DNA of 64,000 nucleotides from Spodoptera frugiperda (lineage: Eukaryota; Arthropoda; Insecta; Lepidoptera; Noctuidae). Every line of letters starts with the position of its first letter. Position 1 is the stretch's first letter. The position numbers and the translations under genes are program-made. Below, in pieces: positions 41,472 through 54,812 of this stretch. The stretch spans positions 620,001 to 684,000 of the forward strand of contig NC_064237.1 of the NCBI RefSeq assembly GCF_023101765.2, in the 5' to 3' direction. The notes under the pieces are model-generated. The model did not search any database and had not been told where the DNA came from. It saw only the letters and a program-made list of their open reading frames with translations.

Positions 41472-42544
41472 CTTAATAAAATAGGCTAAATAATCAAATT
41501 CAAATTCCCATTGCAAAGACAAACGACCAACCCTACACACTTTCCTGCACCGCTCACCACCCATTTACCATTTCCAAGCCCAGATTCACCCTCCCATTCA
41601 GATGGATGCTTTAGAGTTACATCCTGTGTATAGTCAGGATCTTATCAAGATGGATAACACCTCAGAGACCAGAAGTAATCTCAGTCCTGTCACACATAGA
41701 TAATGTCGCGGGTACTATATTTAAGTCATGTTGAAAGGTTTACTGCGCTACTGGCCAAGAAATAAAGTTGTGCAAATTGAGATGAACTAGCCAATATGTG
41801 GTGGGAGACTAGGTGAATATCTGGTGGCCTTGGTTGTGATTATCATGAGCCCATAGGCTTAAGATAATCAGAAGTACATAGCATGAATTATAATTTTATT
41901 TCATCAATAGGTCAGTTTACCTATTGATTTTTGATGAATCTTCGGTACAGTAACATTATTCGCCATTTAATGCTGTTGATCAGTAATGAAATTAGAGAAA
42001 ATACAAAAAAAAAACGATCTTAGCTAAATCTTTGTTTTACATCTGGAGACATCAAAAAATTAGAAGAAGCAGGGTACCACACTGTAGAGTCGGTAGCAGT
42101 CTTTGTGGAAAAAATACAACAATTAATTCATGTTATTAAGGTTACTTTAACGCAATACAACGTTAAAGCAAACTTCCAAATCATATTTATATCGAAACAT
42201 GATAAACTATTCCAGTATACATAAGAATACGAGAGCGATCGCTATCATTTATTTATAACCTACTATTGTAGGTATGGTAGGTAGTAACTTTGAATCTGAA
42301 ATCACTTCCCGAAAATAGAATAATATTAGGATCAGCTCAGGCGATATTATCTAAGCAGGGATTGCGGAGGAGACAGATTTGGAACACAGCCCCCAACTCA
42401 CACATTCCGATATTTTTCTCACGCGTACCGGCAATACGTTCAGCCAATAGGAAAAATGGAGATCGTTGAGATATTTATAAATAGATTATTTAAGGAGGAA
42501 TTATTTATTATGTTTGACGTGATTTTATTTTTAAATCAAGATAC
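41472..42544. other. Unassigned DNA
   Basis: Nothing coding. A CCAAT-like CAGCCAATAGG at about 42442 and the palindrome AGCGATCGCT at 42235-42244 are isolated motifs. Confidence 0.45.
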
Positions 42545-42713
42545 GATGGCTAAATAGTCACGGTTTACTTACGTAAATTAATCGAGAAAAGCTCTACTAC
42601 TTTCGAGTCACAGAGGGATACTTCATTAAGAGCAGCGCAGACGCGGCGGCCTGTGAGTAAACCGTGATTTTTAGTTGAATTAGTATATCTCACGATGGTT
42701 ATTATAATATTTT
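42545..42713. mobile_element. MITE family D
   Basis: The right arm GTGAGTAAACCGTGATTTTT plus TAGTTGAATTAGTATATCTCAC is the inverse of the left-end consensus. The left arm CACGGTTTACTTACG is decayed. The core CTACTACTTTCGAGTCACAG is present. Confidence 0.8.
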
Positions 42714-43427
42714 CAGTCGTCAAATTTTCAAACACATTTACGTAAACATCATACTGTTGTAATAATTAATTTCAATATTACAAAAGGATGGCGTAAATAT
42801 TGTATCAAATGTTGAATACAAACGAGTTACAAAACATTGAAGAAACACACGAAACAAAATGTATTTTCTGAATGAAATGTAGCATTCAACCGTTGACAAA
42901 TTAAATAAAGAAAAGTAATTCTTATAAATGGCATTATGTCAATGTCTCTACACGTATCACACAGGATCCTATAATGTACCATACGGTAAAATTCCTTCCA
43001 CAAATAAATAATAATAGATTTCGTTCAAATTTTTCCCTTAACCCGTAATGGGAGCTAATGAAAGCAGGGCAACCCTACAATCTTTTCATTTAAGCCGTTT
43101 TGAAAGCCTTCATTACATTTTGAACCTTGTTACATAATGTTATAGACGAGATTAGCTTGAGTGAGTCGGTGCCACGTAGACACTGTTTCCATTTTTCCTA
43201 CTCAGCACGGCTGTTTTGTATTTTGACACGCAATGTAACACTATTGTTGTCGGGAAATGGTGTTGGAACAAATATTTTGATCCAATTAAGGAGTTGTAAA
43301 GGGCTAATGAGTTTATGTCGCGTACTTGTGAACTTGTCTGAACATTTGTCTTTGTGGAAGGATAGGGTCTAGTTTTAGTTCCACGTAGTTTTAATGTTTG
43401 ATTTTCGTGTGTAATGAGACATGCGAA
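42714..43427. other. Unassigned DNA
   Basis: An 81-codon frame at 43127-43372 without recognisable domain. No repeat ends. Confidence 0.45.
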
Positions 43428-43535
43428 TTTAATAAAAATAATGGCTTACTCATGTAAAGTATTTAAGAAAAACTCTACTAGTTTCGAGTCACAACGGGAC
43501 TTTTATTCATGAGCAATCCATAACTAGTAGAGCTT
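43428..43535. mobile_element. MITE family D fragment
   Basis: ATGGCTTACTCATGTAAAGT, then CTCTACTAGTTTCGAGTCAC and a shortened TTCATGAGCA core. The second arm is missing. Confidence 0.65.
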
Positions 43536-43750
43536 TGTTGAATGGTTAACATGACTAAGTGGTTATTTTTTATGAATTTAGTATTGGTTAATTCTCAGCG
43601 TTTCAAGGTTAATTTTTTAATCGATTGGGTGAGCAGAGAGGGCTGAAGTCACGTTTGCAGCCACTAGAATGACGAGGTAGTCAGTTTCAGTCGAGCTCTT
43701 TGCTTCAAGAGGATCCCTAAAAAGGGATCGTTTAGGGCTCTTACCCTTGG

Positions 43751-43900
43751 CCGTGACTTAACGATTATATCGGCAGACGGTGCGGGTTCGACCCCTGCCT
43801 TATTTGATGACGTTATGGGTTTTTCCCTTCGATCCGCGTAAGATAACCAGCGGTTTATGGCATAACTGAAGATTTATTCACTGTTTTATGGTCGAAAATT
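43751..43900 (+). mobile_element. tRNA-like SINE remnant (third type)
   Basis: GGGTTCGACCCCTGCC (B box GGTTCGACCCC at 43785-43795) follows an A-box-like CCGTGACTTAACG. The downstream body matches neither family A nor B. No acceptor-stem pairing is evident, so this is not a tRNA gene. Confidence 0.45.
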
Positions 43901-46900
43901 GGTGATAAGTATTTACTTTCGAGGTTTTATTTCCATTTATTGTAACCAATTAAATGTGTGGAAAGCATAAAATATTCATATATTGCTTATTTTTGCTTCA
44001 AATCGTGAAATAAACATACAAAATAATTTAGTAATCAGATCAATTCACATGTCTGTTATGTATTAACAAGTTAAACCGTGAGAAATTCAAATAAGATACA
44101 TTTTACCAAATTGGGTTAACATAAATAGTTAAAGGTACTGCCAAGTAAATAGGTCAGGAAGTTATTTATTAATAGAACTGCTGCCTCAGTTGTCAGCAAA
44201 CTGATTGGAAAGACTCGAGTGAAAACTAAAACTAATCCATTACAGTTATTTACGAGTTCAGTAGTCCAGAAATGTGTTTGCTTTAGTAAAATATAGAAAT
44301 TAGAACTTAAAAGAATTAGCACAGCACTCACACTCACATGAATTATCTATGTTGTATAGGAGCGAGGTATCACTCACACATTACAAGTAAAAACACACGA
44401 AATCGTAAAATGGTTAAAAATATACTTTAATTATTATCACTCATTTAAAGGCAAAGTTACAAAATCTAATACTATGGCGTAGCGCTACGCCGTAGCAAAC
44501 AAGCTACGCCGTAGCAAAACCAAGCTACACTAGATAACATGGCCATGACTTCATGCTACAATAATTATCTGATAAATTAATGTTAATAACAAAAATATTA
44601 TGAAACCCTCCTCTTATGTGGAGTGACACTTTCAAATTACTTTTTCTGACACGTTTCTCCTTGTATTTAATTAAAAATGTAATTAAAATCTTGTATGTTT
44701 AGATTTTTTCTTTACGTGAACATCATAGACGTTGGTTTCATAAATTTTCAGGGTCTTATCTTACCGTGATTGTGAAAAACCTCATCAGAGAGTGGCGTCC
44801 GACATTGTGTGTACTATCAGTGGGGCACATTAAACGTGTAATGTCTAGAAATGGCTTCAAGTGTCCTGAACTGTGTGCAAAGCGATGTCCAACGTTATTT
44901 ACCCCTGTATACTTACGAAAAATAGTAAAGAGCAGTAAGTCAAGTATTTTGAGAGAAAAATGGAATGTACAGTTCCTTTATAGTTGAAAAATGTGTTAAG
45001 TTTTTAACAATTTTTTCAAATAAATAAGGTTGGAAAAGACTACCCACTGCTAGATAAATGGTTGCGCACGTGTAACTACTGAACTAGGTTTTAATTTTTG
45101 AGTTAGCCTCCAAAGTATTAGGGAGAATATATTTTTGAAGTTTCAGTCTAGAATGATTGCCCAGTAGATAACAATACGGTCAAAACGTAATTTGAGCTAT
45201 ATCTAAAAACTACAAGCTAAAATATAGCTATAACCTAAAACTTGTAAGATAATTTATTATACCAAAATTAAATCTCCAAAGACGTATCAAAACTGACTTA
45301 CTGTTTCCCCGTCACCACTCGATGTTGGCCCCTCGTGAACCACTTTGTCGGCGTTATCGCGACGCCAGATGAATGCTATCTCGCTCTTTTGTGCGCTGCC
45401 GGGAAATTAACACGTTTTGCGTTTTAGCAAAACAATTACACACGGCCATTGTGCGATACTGCGGGTAGTCGTTCCTGCGATACACACCGATACATACGTA
45501 AACACACACATATATACTTATATATAGACTATTGTTGCCTGAAAAGATGTTCCCATTCAAAGCTAGTCACTTACTTAGAGATTCATACACTTTGACGTTC
45601 GACTAAGTTTATTTTGGGTTCGAAATTCTAAAGGTTTGTCGTGTAGTCACTCAAATAGAGTAAAAGGTTTAGGATTTACTTTATCCGGCTATTTTCTAAT
45701 TTGAAATAAGTCCTTAGCTATAGGTTTGTGTTGGAAACTTGGGATGTTTGATGTTGGATAGTTTTGTAAGATTTTATTTGATTTCTTGTACAAAGCGTTC
45801 CCAAGTCTCTGAGTATCAATTATAAACTTTCTCTGCTTTCAGGATTTGTCTTCTGTTGAGCTAATTGCTCTTAAATAATTATGACAATAACGACAGTCGC
45901 TTAATCGACTGTTTTTTACTCCAGTTAAATTACATGTTTAATTTTTTTTATAATTTTTGGTATAACTTTCTCAAAGTGTATTTGAACAACCAGCAATGCT
46001 TTTGTTTTCTTCCATCTCTCTTATATCACGAGACAGCAATAATTCTAACTTCAGCATTATTTCAGTCCCTGCACACAGTCCTTATCATTGTTCATTACAC
46101 ATTCGTGACGTCACCATTCTTTAACTGCTGTTATCAGTGGGACCGTTGCCAAGGTTACTGCAACCAGATAACTTACGTAAGAAGTTGACTATCTTACTGA
46201 GGTTCTTGCATGTCTTGGCTTGGATTTAAGATTGTGTGTTTTGTTTTACAGTCTCTGTACTTATAAAGGTGATATTTTAAATTTTGTGGTTGTAATTGTG
46301 TTACAATATCATACTCACTTGTCTTTTATTTATTTATTTTTTTAGTTTCAGACTTACATTATTTGGAAAAAAATAACGTCTCTGTTTAGATCTACGTCGG
46401 TATGTCTGACTCGAAATCTATGACTAAGTTTATATTTTAATATTCATAGATTTAACAACAACAAAGAAAGTTGAGACTCATTCTAAAACAGTTTAAAAAA
46501 CCCACATATATAATCCAAAACTCAAACTGTAGTCAAAAAACATCTAAGATATAAACAAAAAACATTTTTACCTAACCTACAAATATTAAGCCTTCAACAA
46601 CAAAATGGCACACAAGCCAGGCCAAGTAAATCACTCACACACAATCCGTCTCTAAATTATACGAATAAACTTAGAAACTGCTTTGTTCGTCATAATGGTT
46701 CATTGTTTTGATGTGTGCCAAAAATTTATGTTGCCAACATAATAGGCGGTGGTTTAGAAAACCGTGTGAGTTGTGAGCCTATGTTCGTGATGTTCGCACT
46801 GAATTATTACGTTAATATGTACTAGAAGCTGTGGTTAAGTTGTATGTGGATCGATTGTCTGTTTCTAGGCTCAAAGTTTGTAAACTAGTGAAGATGTTGT

Positions 46901-47755
46901 GGTTGAACTTGGAGGGTAAATTGATTGTTGTAGTGTTTCAGCTGTCAGGGACAGGCAGATAAGATATACGTAGAGCGAAAAAAGTTAAGCACTTAAAGAT
47001 GTAGTGCTATTTTTGTCCGTGTCCTCATTTTTTCTTATTTCATTATAATATTTTTACTTTTCACGTAATGAAAATTATAGGGTAGTAAAAATATTAAGTT
47101 AAAATCGTTCAGTATGCCCTTCGTATTATCAAACGTAATCCAACTCCTCACAAGTCCCAAAGGTCAGGTGACATCCCTTCACATTATTTAAATCATATAT
47201 GATTAATCAATTATCAAAATAATTCAGACAACAAAATAACTTGTTATTTGTATGGGTTAATATTTAGACGTGGAAAAATTTTCACACCATTGACCCATGG
47301 TATAACCCTCCCATCATCCTCCATCCCTGAATTATATTTCCCTTTTCAGCACCCATTGAAAGTCAAGCTTTCAATACAGGGGATTCTTTATTTATAATGT
47401 ACAGAAATGTTTAAGACATGAAATATTTTGAGTCCATTTCTTAAATTACGTGGAATTTCAGATCCCATCACTGAAATATATATTATACTACGTAAGTATA
47501 CATACATATATATATAAAGATCAATCACGTTTGCCACCTGCATTTCATTAAACTTCACCTATTTCAACTTAACGATAACGAAAAAAGTTATAATGGAAAT
47601 TGAACTCATTTATTATGTTGATTTTATGTTTGTGCATATTTATTTGGTGGGGATAGGGTGTTATATTTTATGTCATAACACCAAACATCCACCCCCCCCC
47701 CTGTCCTGTCCTACACCCCTCTGTTTTTTGGATATAACAAGAATATTTCTAGAAT
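43901..47755. other. Unassigned DNA
   Basis: Contains the palindrome GGCGTAGCGCTACGCC (44476-44491) followed by repeated GTAGC/GCTAC words to 44530. Short frames at 44766-44987, 45354-45560 and 45865-46188 (the last rich in aromatic residues) show no domain. A C-run lies at 47692-47701. Confidence 0.4.
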
Positions 47756-47957
47756 CGACTGCACGGTTGGTGCGGTGGCTGGGCAACTGGCTGTCGTGCA
47801 ACGTGTAGCGGGTTCGATTCCCGCACGGAGCAATTCTTTGTGTGATCTACAATTTGTTGTTTCGGGTCTGGGTGTGATGTGTATGTGAAATTGTGTTTGT
47901 AAACGTACCCACGACACAGAAGAAAATCCTAGTGTGGGGCAACGTTTCAAAAAAATA
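47756..47957 (+). mobile_element. SINE family A, best-preserved copy
   Basis: tRNA-like head with TGGCTGGGCAACTGG at about 47776-47790 and a perfect B box GGTTCGATTCC at 47811-47821. Then TTTGTGTGATCTACAATTTG, GGGTCTGGGTGTGATGTG, GTAAACGTACCCACGACACA and AAAATCCTAGTGTGGGGCAA, with an A-rich tail. Intact internal Pol III boxes make it the reference copy in this window. Confidence 0.9.
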
Positions 47958-49221
47958 AAAAAATATGCGTATTGGTATGATACGACTCACTGGATACGCA
48001 AGTATGTACATGTCCTAAATAGTACATACTTCCAGACTCCATACATTTTAGTGAACCAAATCTAGCTCTAATAATAGTCATAAGATCCAGATTTCTGTCA
48101 CCTCAATTACATCCAGAAGCCATTTTAGTTACACTCGAGCAATCAACGCAAAGAAAACATTCCTAAGATTATGTCTAAGTGCTGAAATAGTATTATCCCA
48201 ACTAATGATAACAACTACACACCAAGAACCTATTTTCGACTCTACCTTCGAAGCTATAAGGGAGAAAATTGCTTGGAGATAGATGTCCGTTTGGAGCACA
48301 TCTGGTCAACGTTGCAGTTAGAATCTTGAACCTTATTAAATGTTTTGTCGTTATTACTAATTGTAGTTAAACAAAGAACATATTCGCAAACTGAGTTCAA
48401 CTGTGGGATAACTGTAATGTATCTTAGTATTATTTTCCGGGCAATTCTTGAATTCAAAATACTAAATATTCTTAATTTAACTAATGCTACCTGTTATTTG
48501 GGATAGTCCGAAAAATAATGGTTGAACAAACAATGTTTATTGACACATATCGTCCGATAAGGGTATCTAACTGAAGGTCTCATGGTTAGCTTTTGCAAGC
48601 TATTGTTCCAGTGTAGACTTATTGAGGTTAACTGTCCACATTGCATCATTTGACGAATGCATGCATCCTTCCTAAATAATAGACGGCCTACAAATGACTT
48701 ATGCTTGTTTCTTGCTCAGACATAATGGAAACTGTCTACGAAGCGGCAACATTAAGTCTGCCTATTGCTTTTGACGAATGACGCGACATGGACAGTAAGC
48801 ATATATATTTTTATCTTAATTGAAAATCAATTCTACATATAACCATATTATTTATAGGTATCAGAAAAATATTCAGCAATTAATCTAAAATCTTTCATTA
48901 CAAGAACACACCTTTATTCTGCAAGCAATAGAGTTCAAATTACGACTCTACTAAGTGCAGATTTTGTATATAACGATGTGGCAAGTCAGACATTAGACGC
49001 CAGGTCTAAGTATTCGCTAAATTGGTTTCGAGTATCATCAATTATGGTAACGTGATTATCTAGACTAGCATGCGTTGAGCTAAGTGTGTAACTAATGGGA
49101 TAAAATAGGTATGAATCAATTCTCAACTGAACCATTTGTATATTTTACCTTTATGTTACTAGTCTACTCAACTATTTGCAATCGTCTTAACGTCTGTGAC
49201 AACAATGTACTGCTGATGAAG
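47958..49221. other. Unassigned DNA
   Basis: No coding or repeat structure seen beyond a 67-codon minus-strand frame at 48254-48457 without motif. Confidence 0.45.
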
Positions 49222-49317
49222 ACTGCATGGTAGGCGCGATGGTTAGGTAATTGGCTGCCATGCAACGTAGCGCTAGTCCGATTTCCTCACGAAACAACAC
49301 TTTGTGTGATCCACAAG
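49222..49317 (+). mobile_element. SINE family A, 5' fragment
   Basis: GCATGGTAGGCGCGATGGTT, GGCTGCCATGCAACG and TTTGTGTGATCCACAA are present. The 3' half is missing and the B box is mutated. Confidence 0.75.
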
Positions 49318-50782
49318 CGGATACATAGTAAACTATAACGCAAAGTAATATAAAATATAAAATCATTCTACAAATTTAGAAGTAATAATGCATATATATC
49401 ATCATTCATCATCATTTGTTGATTTGGTTCAAATATCAAATATATTTAGGCACACAGCCTCCATAGTATCAATTACAATAAGAGGCCAATTTAATATGGT
49501 AGGTATCGGAACAGATTTGAGAATGTCCCTATTGAAATACCGACAGAATTCTGACCAATTTGCGGATCAAGACTTAGCGGTTTTTTAAATAAACTCTTGA
49601 CCCCAATCTCATCTTGATCGCTCTTGATTTGAATATTTTCATATTAAATAGGTTTTCATGGAACAAAATTACTCGGCCTGTTTACCTACACCCACCTTTT
49701 TTCCAATAATTTAATCAGTTATTTAAATTAAAAGAACTTCCTGAATTCAAAGAGATAAATAATGCAGTACTTTGTTTTGTATAAAAAGGGATGTATCTCA
49801 AGAATCTTGTATTTTTATCAAAATGTTGCTAAACTACAATTATTTTACTTTTTAATTCTTTCCTTATTGTGACCTATTTTTTGACTGATTAATTGACAAA
49901 TTTTATGGATTTGTGACTAATTAAATATTATGGAACTAATATTTGCATGCCTATTAGGTAGAACAAAGAGATCTGTATAACTTAAACAATATAACACCCT
50001 GGTCATATACTACACCTTTGTTCAGCAAATAAATTGATTTGATTTCCTATTCTATCCATATCTACCTATCTAGGTACCAGGTATTCATAAATCTCCAGAA
50101 ATGATTCATATAAATATCCGATATTCAGGTCTGTTGAACCGAATGAATTGAATCTTTGCATTGTCATGTGATCTATGGGGTCGATATGACCGAAGCCGAC
50201 TGCACGATTCCCATTTTTAAATCTGCTATTTAAGGGTTATGAGGTAAAATTGAATACGGTCGATTGGGTACAATGCAGGGTTTAAAGGAAGAAAGAGCGT
50301 GTTATACAATTACAGCTATAGTTAAGTCAGTAAATCTTCTTTAAATAGAATTTGTAATACTGCATGTGTAGGATTATCTTATACGTATTAGTAGGTAGCA
50401 TTCATCAATCATTTCTCCTAATCACATGCAAAAACCAACAGTGGTACTTTCCCTTTAAAGTTTTAAAAAATAAAACAAATTATCAACAAAACAATACCCA
50501 TGTCATGGACGCCAATTTCTCAAGTAGATAGATGCCAAACAAAAAACGACAGATACATATAACAAAATGGTGACATGAGAACTGTGGACACACTGTAGAT
50601 ACATAAGGTCACGGCAGACGGGCGACTGACTAGCCAGAGCTACAAAACAGCGCCACTCGCCACACCACTCGCCCATTTCTTTCAAAATGCACATTTATAC
50701 TTAAAAGAAATTTTAGCATACCTCAACAGAATCCTTTTCCTTCTTTTCCTTTATTTAAAAACGTTGCCCTGCACCTAGATAT
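49318..50782. other. Unassigned DNA
   Basis: No coding exon recognised. Nothing repeated within the window was found here. Confidence 0.45.
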
Positions 50783-50937
50783 TTTCATACGTTGTGGGTG
50801 CGTTTACAGATATACAATTTCAAATACCAAACCTAGACCCGAAATAACAATTTGTGAATCACACAAAGAGTTGCTCCGTGCAGCAATCGAACCCGTTACG
50901 CAGCAGCTGGTTGCACAACCACCGCACTAACCGTGCG
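50783..50937 (-). mobile_element. SINE family A copy
   Basis: The minus strand has head GGTTAGTGCGGTGGTTGTGC and B-box GGTTCGATTGC near 50885-50895. The 3' segment GTAAACGCACCCACAACG lies near 50795. Confidence 0.85.
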
Positions 50938-51901
50938 TTACACTTTTTATACCATTACTGCGTACAAGAGTAAAAAAGTAGCTTGTACCGACCGACTGCA
51001 AGTGGCATCCAACCAAGCCAATCCAGCCTCAAATGATCTGCCAACAACATTTGTGTTGTTGTTGTTTCTAGTGGCAACATTTTGTGGCTGCTGCCCGTCT
51101 GCACCGACCTATAGGGTGACACAAAACAATACCGTTTTGTAACAATAATAAATTCATGGTGCGGTGGGACGGGGTGGAAACAATATCGTGACGTATTCGC
51201 TCTGTGACGGGGCCGCGGATATTTTGTCATACGTTGTAGAACAATTGAAAGCGATAGAATCGTTGTGGATGCCTAGAAAGAGAAGCATTGAGACAGTTTG
51301 TGAAACGACATAGAGGCGTGCACAATTGGACATAATGCTAAAAATAACTAAGTAACGATAGGTCAATTAAATACATCTGAAGTCAAGAGAGCACAATTGA
51401 TATACTTATTTTTTATATATTTTTTTATCAATTTTATAAGAAGTAAGGATGCTATTTGACATTTTTATCTCCAACAAAATTCATAGAAAAGTATCGTTTT
51501 TCACATTTCAATTGACAAGTTGGAAATAACCGTATTCCAAACGACCTATGTAAGTAGCTATACAATAACCTGTCCATAGTAATTCCTCAAGGAATAAACC
51601 GTGTTATTTAATATCTAATTACTACCCGATATAATAGTATTTCCATCCAATATTGTTAAAAATCATTCGCAACAATCGTTTATCATTGAGGACGCCGTGT
51701 GGAACGGTTCCGGGCAGTTGGGTTCTGTACAAAAATATTGCCTAATGCTCTTAGCAGATGAAGAGCTCACTGTATTTATGTACTTTTTGTTGCAGCTATA
51801 TTTTAAATGGATACATTCAATTTGCTGAGCGCACATAAAATTTTTAAAGACTTTTCGATCACTAAAATATATATGTCAATAAAAAATGCTATTGTTAAAA
51901 T
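50938..51901. other. Unassigned DNA
   Basis: 50955-51366 contains overlapping short frames and a GC-richer patch at 51158-51230 (GTGCGGTGGGACGGGGTGG). No domain recognised. Confidence 0.4.
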
Positions 51902-52140
51902 TATAGCACGACGCTCGCTTTGTGTTTCGTCGTGTGAGTGAGGTTACTGGAGGTCCAATCACCGCCTCCGCAATCTCTCCAATCCCCGTTTTCCCAACGA
52001 CCCTTAGCATCCTAACATCCAGACATCCATAAGGACAACGCACTTGTGACGCCTCTGGTGTTTCGAGTGTCCATGGGCGGCGGCGATTGCTTACCATTAG
52101 GTGATCCGTCTGCTCGTTTACCGGTTTATACCATAAAAAG
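51902..52140 (+). mobile_element. Family C retroelement, 5'-truncated
   Basis: Starts within the GTTTCGTCGTGTGAGTGAGG segment and runs through GTGTCCATGGGCGGCGGCGA to GGTTTATACCATAAAAAG. Confidence 0.85.
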
Positions 52141-52914
52141 ACACTTACTCATAACGATAACGATGACGCCATCGTGTATGATGTATTCTTTTTACTGTAT
52201 AAGATGCAAAATCAAATAAATAATAAAATATGACAGGATATGTATTGGATCGTCGATAGAGGATGCCCTAGACGGACATAACTGTATTAAACTGAGATTG
52301 GTGATATAAGAAGGGCCAAACGAAAAGTACCCTTAACAGACGAGCATGCATGAAAAGACTGATGACTGATGATGAAGCGAAAGAGGTGTGTAAGATAGCA
52401 ATTGGCGTTCCATAGCCTCTGCTTACCCTTATGGAGACAGTCGCCACATTATTTATTTATTACAGGAAACCCGTAGTCGTGCCCGCACCCGTATCCGTTA
52501 ATAACTCAGCCAAAAATAAACTCAAATTACATCCTACATATGTACTAAAATCATATATCAAAGTACTTACCTGACTCTTAAGTCCTAAATCCAAGTTTCT
52601 ACATTATATTTAGAGTGTACTTCCATCCGTTGTAGCTGCAGCGGTACCATTAGATAGCTTGTTGAACACTGAACAACGCTAGCTTACTCAGTTACTGTAG
52701 GCATAACTTTTTAACCTGGCTTCGCTTTTACAACTTTATACTTTACAACATAGTCTGTTTAAAAGTTTAAGTGGGTTTTGTACATAAATAATGATGTACG
52801 AGTAATACTTAAGTTTAAGGTAAGAGAGAAGTTGTAGGTAGAGATACAGGATAGTAACAAAATATTGAACTGTTCTTAAAATAGATCAGTTACTAATGCT
52901 TTATAGCCAAGTTA
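52141..52914. other. Unassigned DNA
   Basis: No coding or repeat structure recognised. Confidence 0.45.
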
Positions 52915-53142
52915 AGTGTGGGAGAGCCATGTTTTGGCACAAATCGACCGGATTGTTAAACAGAGACCGGCCTCACAGAAACCGACGTGAAACAACGCTT
53001 GCATTGTATGAGGTTACCGGACGCCTAATTACACACCTTCGCTATCCCTCATTCCCTAACAAGCTTTAAATTCTTCAGGGCGGCGTCGATTGCTTACCAA
53101 CAGGTGATCCGTCTGCTCGTTTACCAGCTTATACCATTAAAA
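52915..53142 (+). mobile_element. Family C retroelement, internally deleted
   Basis: GTGTGGGAGAGCCATGTTTT start, CCGACGTGAAACAACGCTTG, then a jump from the TTTAAATTCTT segment to GGGCGGCGTCGATTGC and the GCTTATACCATTAAAAAAG end. Confidence 0.85.
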
Positions 53143-53755
53143 AAGTTAATGATTTTACGTGGTGTCGACTGCAAGATTTTTATGGATTCTCTGAGCCTTT
53201 CAGACTATATGAAAGTCTAGAAGGACTCCTGTTTTCTTTATTTCGTCGCTTGAAAAACATATAAGCTTTCTTATTTTGTTTTTGTCATATTGAATTCCAC
53301 TAAGTTATCAATAAGAATATTTTTATGAATGGTTACTTCAACTCGAAGAAAACTACAAAACAACCACACCACAACATTTTAGTCCATCAACACAAAAAAC
53401 TTAAACAGACAGACAGTTAATCCTCAACTAACTGTAGTAGTTACGTCCACGTACGAGTAATGTCCTACTACAGGTACACTTGACAATTTTATTACTATGT
53501 CCTGTCCTCTAATGGCTTCAAATGGCGATAAATGTCTTTTCCTACCTATCCCTCTTCCAACCAGTTTGAGGTAGGAAATTGTAAGGAATTGTTTCGACGT
53601 TCTTTATTGATACAAGTGGTTAGCATATACTATGTTATTTATATTCAAAGTTATATAAAAAGTATTACTCTACTTTACTTTTATTTATTATTTACACAAA
53701 AGAATAATACAATAAAATTTACAAATAGCAACCAAAAAACCACTAAATCCATTAA

Positions 53756-54036
53756 CTAGTTACTTTTGTGCGGTTTCACCCCCTCTGCTCGGCTCCTATT
53801 GTTCGTAGCGTGATGTTATATAGCCTATAGCCTACCTCAAAAAATGGACTATCCAACACAAAAAGGATTATTCAAATCCGACTGATGGTTTATGCGTAAA
53901 GAAGAGACGTGAGTTACTTTTGTATTTATATGTGTAACTCCACTACAGCCCTCCTCGATAAATGCACTATCCATCACAAAAATAATAAATCAAATCAGAC
54001 TAACAGCAGTTCTGGAGGTTTATATATTAGTATAGA
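53756..54036 (-). mobile_element. Small non-autonomous Helitron related to the autonomous element
   Basis: On the minus strand TCTATACTAATATATAAACC starts at 54036 after A, and CTAG ends at 53756 before T. Plus-strand 53787-53814 (TCGGCTCCTATTGTTCGTAG) matches the autonomous element near 10825. It is 281 bp, a candidate passenger of the same family. The 3' hairpin is weak. Confidence 0.75.
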
Positions 54037-54417
54037 TATAAATTAGCATTAATTTTAGAGCAGCTTATTTAAAGCTATTCTCATTTATTATCATTAATTT
54101 CACACAAATGAACTTTCTAAATAAGATTAAAAACTATAAATTAAAACATATTTTGTAACTTTAAAGCTACAACATATTATGAAGTTACAGTATACAAAGC
54201 ATTAAATAATACTTACTTAATTATACACCTAATGTAGATGGGTATTATTTTCGCCGTATATTCTACGAACGTGTTGAAAATTATAATTAGCTCTTTAAAA
54301 GTGTTAGACTAATTAGAAAACAGTTCTTAGAGAGCTATCACTACCAAACACCTGTAGTTTCAACTGTGAAAATTAAGAATAGAATGTAACAAATCATTTT
54401 AAGTAAAATAATTTTGT
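54037..54417. other. Unassigned AT-rich DNA
   Basis: Nothing coding or repetitive recognised. Confidence 0.45.
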
Positions 54418-54560
54418 AATGACTATTGTGAAACAGACATACTAAATTAACTGAAAATCATGGTTTACTCATGTACATTAATGGAGAAACACTCTACTAG
54501 TTTTGAGTCACAGAGCCAGCGACGTCGCATGTGAGTAATGTAATTTTGAGTATTACTTTT
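54418..54560. mobile_element. MITE family D
   Basis: TGACTATTGTGAAACAGACA, AAAATCATGGTTTACTCATG, CTCTACTAGTTTTGAGTCAC. The arm at the right (GTGAGTAATGTAATTTTGAG) is decayed. Confidence 0.75.
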
Positions 54561-54636
54561 AAACATTTTACCGTAACATCAATGGTTTTTTATTTCATTA
54601 ACAATTATTTTTAACGTTGCATCGCACTAGAATTTT

Positions 54637-54812
54637 CTCCAGTGTCGTGGGTGCGTTTACAAAATCAAATGTCACATGCACATGATACCCAGACCCGAAA
54701 CAACACTTAACGGATCACACAATGAGTTGATTCGTGCGAAAATCGAACCCGCTACACGTTGCTCGGTAGACGGTTGCCCATTCGTGCTAAAGTACGGCTC
54801 TCCTATACTTAA
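54637..54812 (-). mobile_element. SINE family A joined to a family C start
   Basis: Minus-strand family A occupies about 54637-54783 (B-box GGTTCGATTTTC). It runs directly into GCCCATTCGTGCTAAAGTAC and GGCTCTCC, the inverted family C 5' end. It may be a chimeric copy or an insertion with later deletion. Confidence 0.75.

Noticed and set aside
41906..41930. Short inverted repeat TCAATAGGT / ACCTATTGA
   Set aside because: Nine-bp arms in AT-rich DNA are common by chance.
47756..47830. Possible tRNA gene
   Set aside because: The perfect B box belongs to the head of SINE family A, repeated about ten times in the window.
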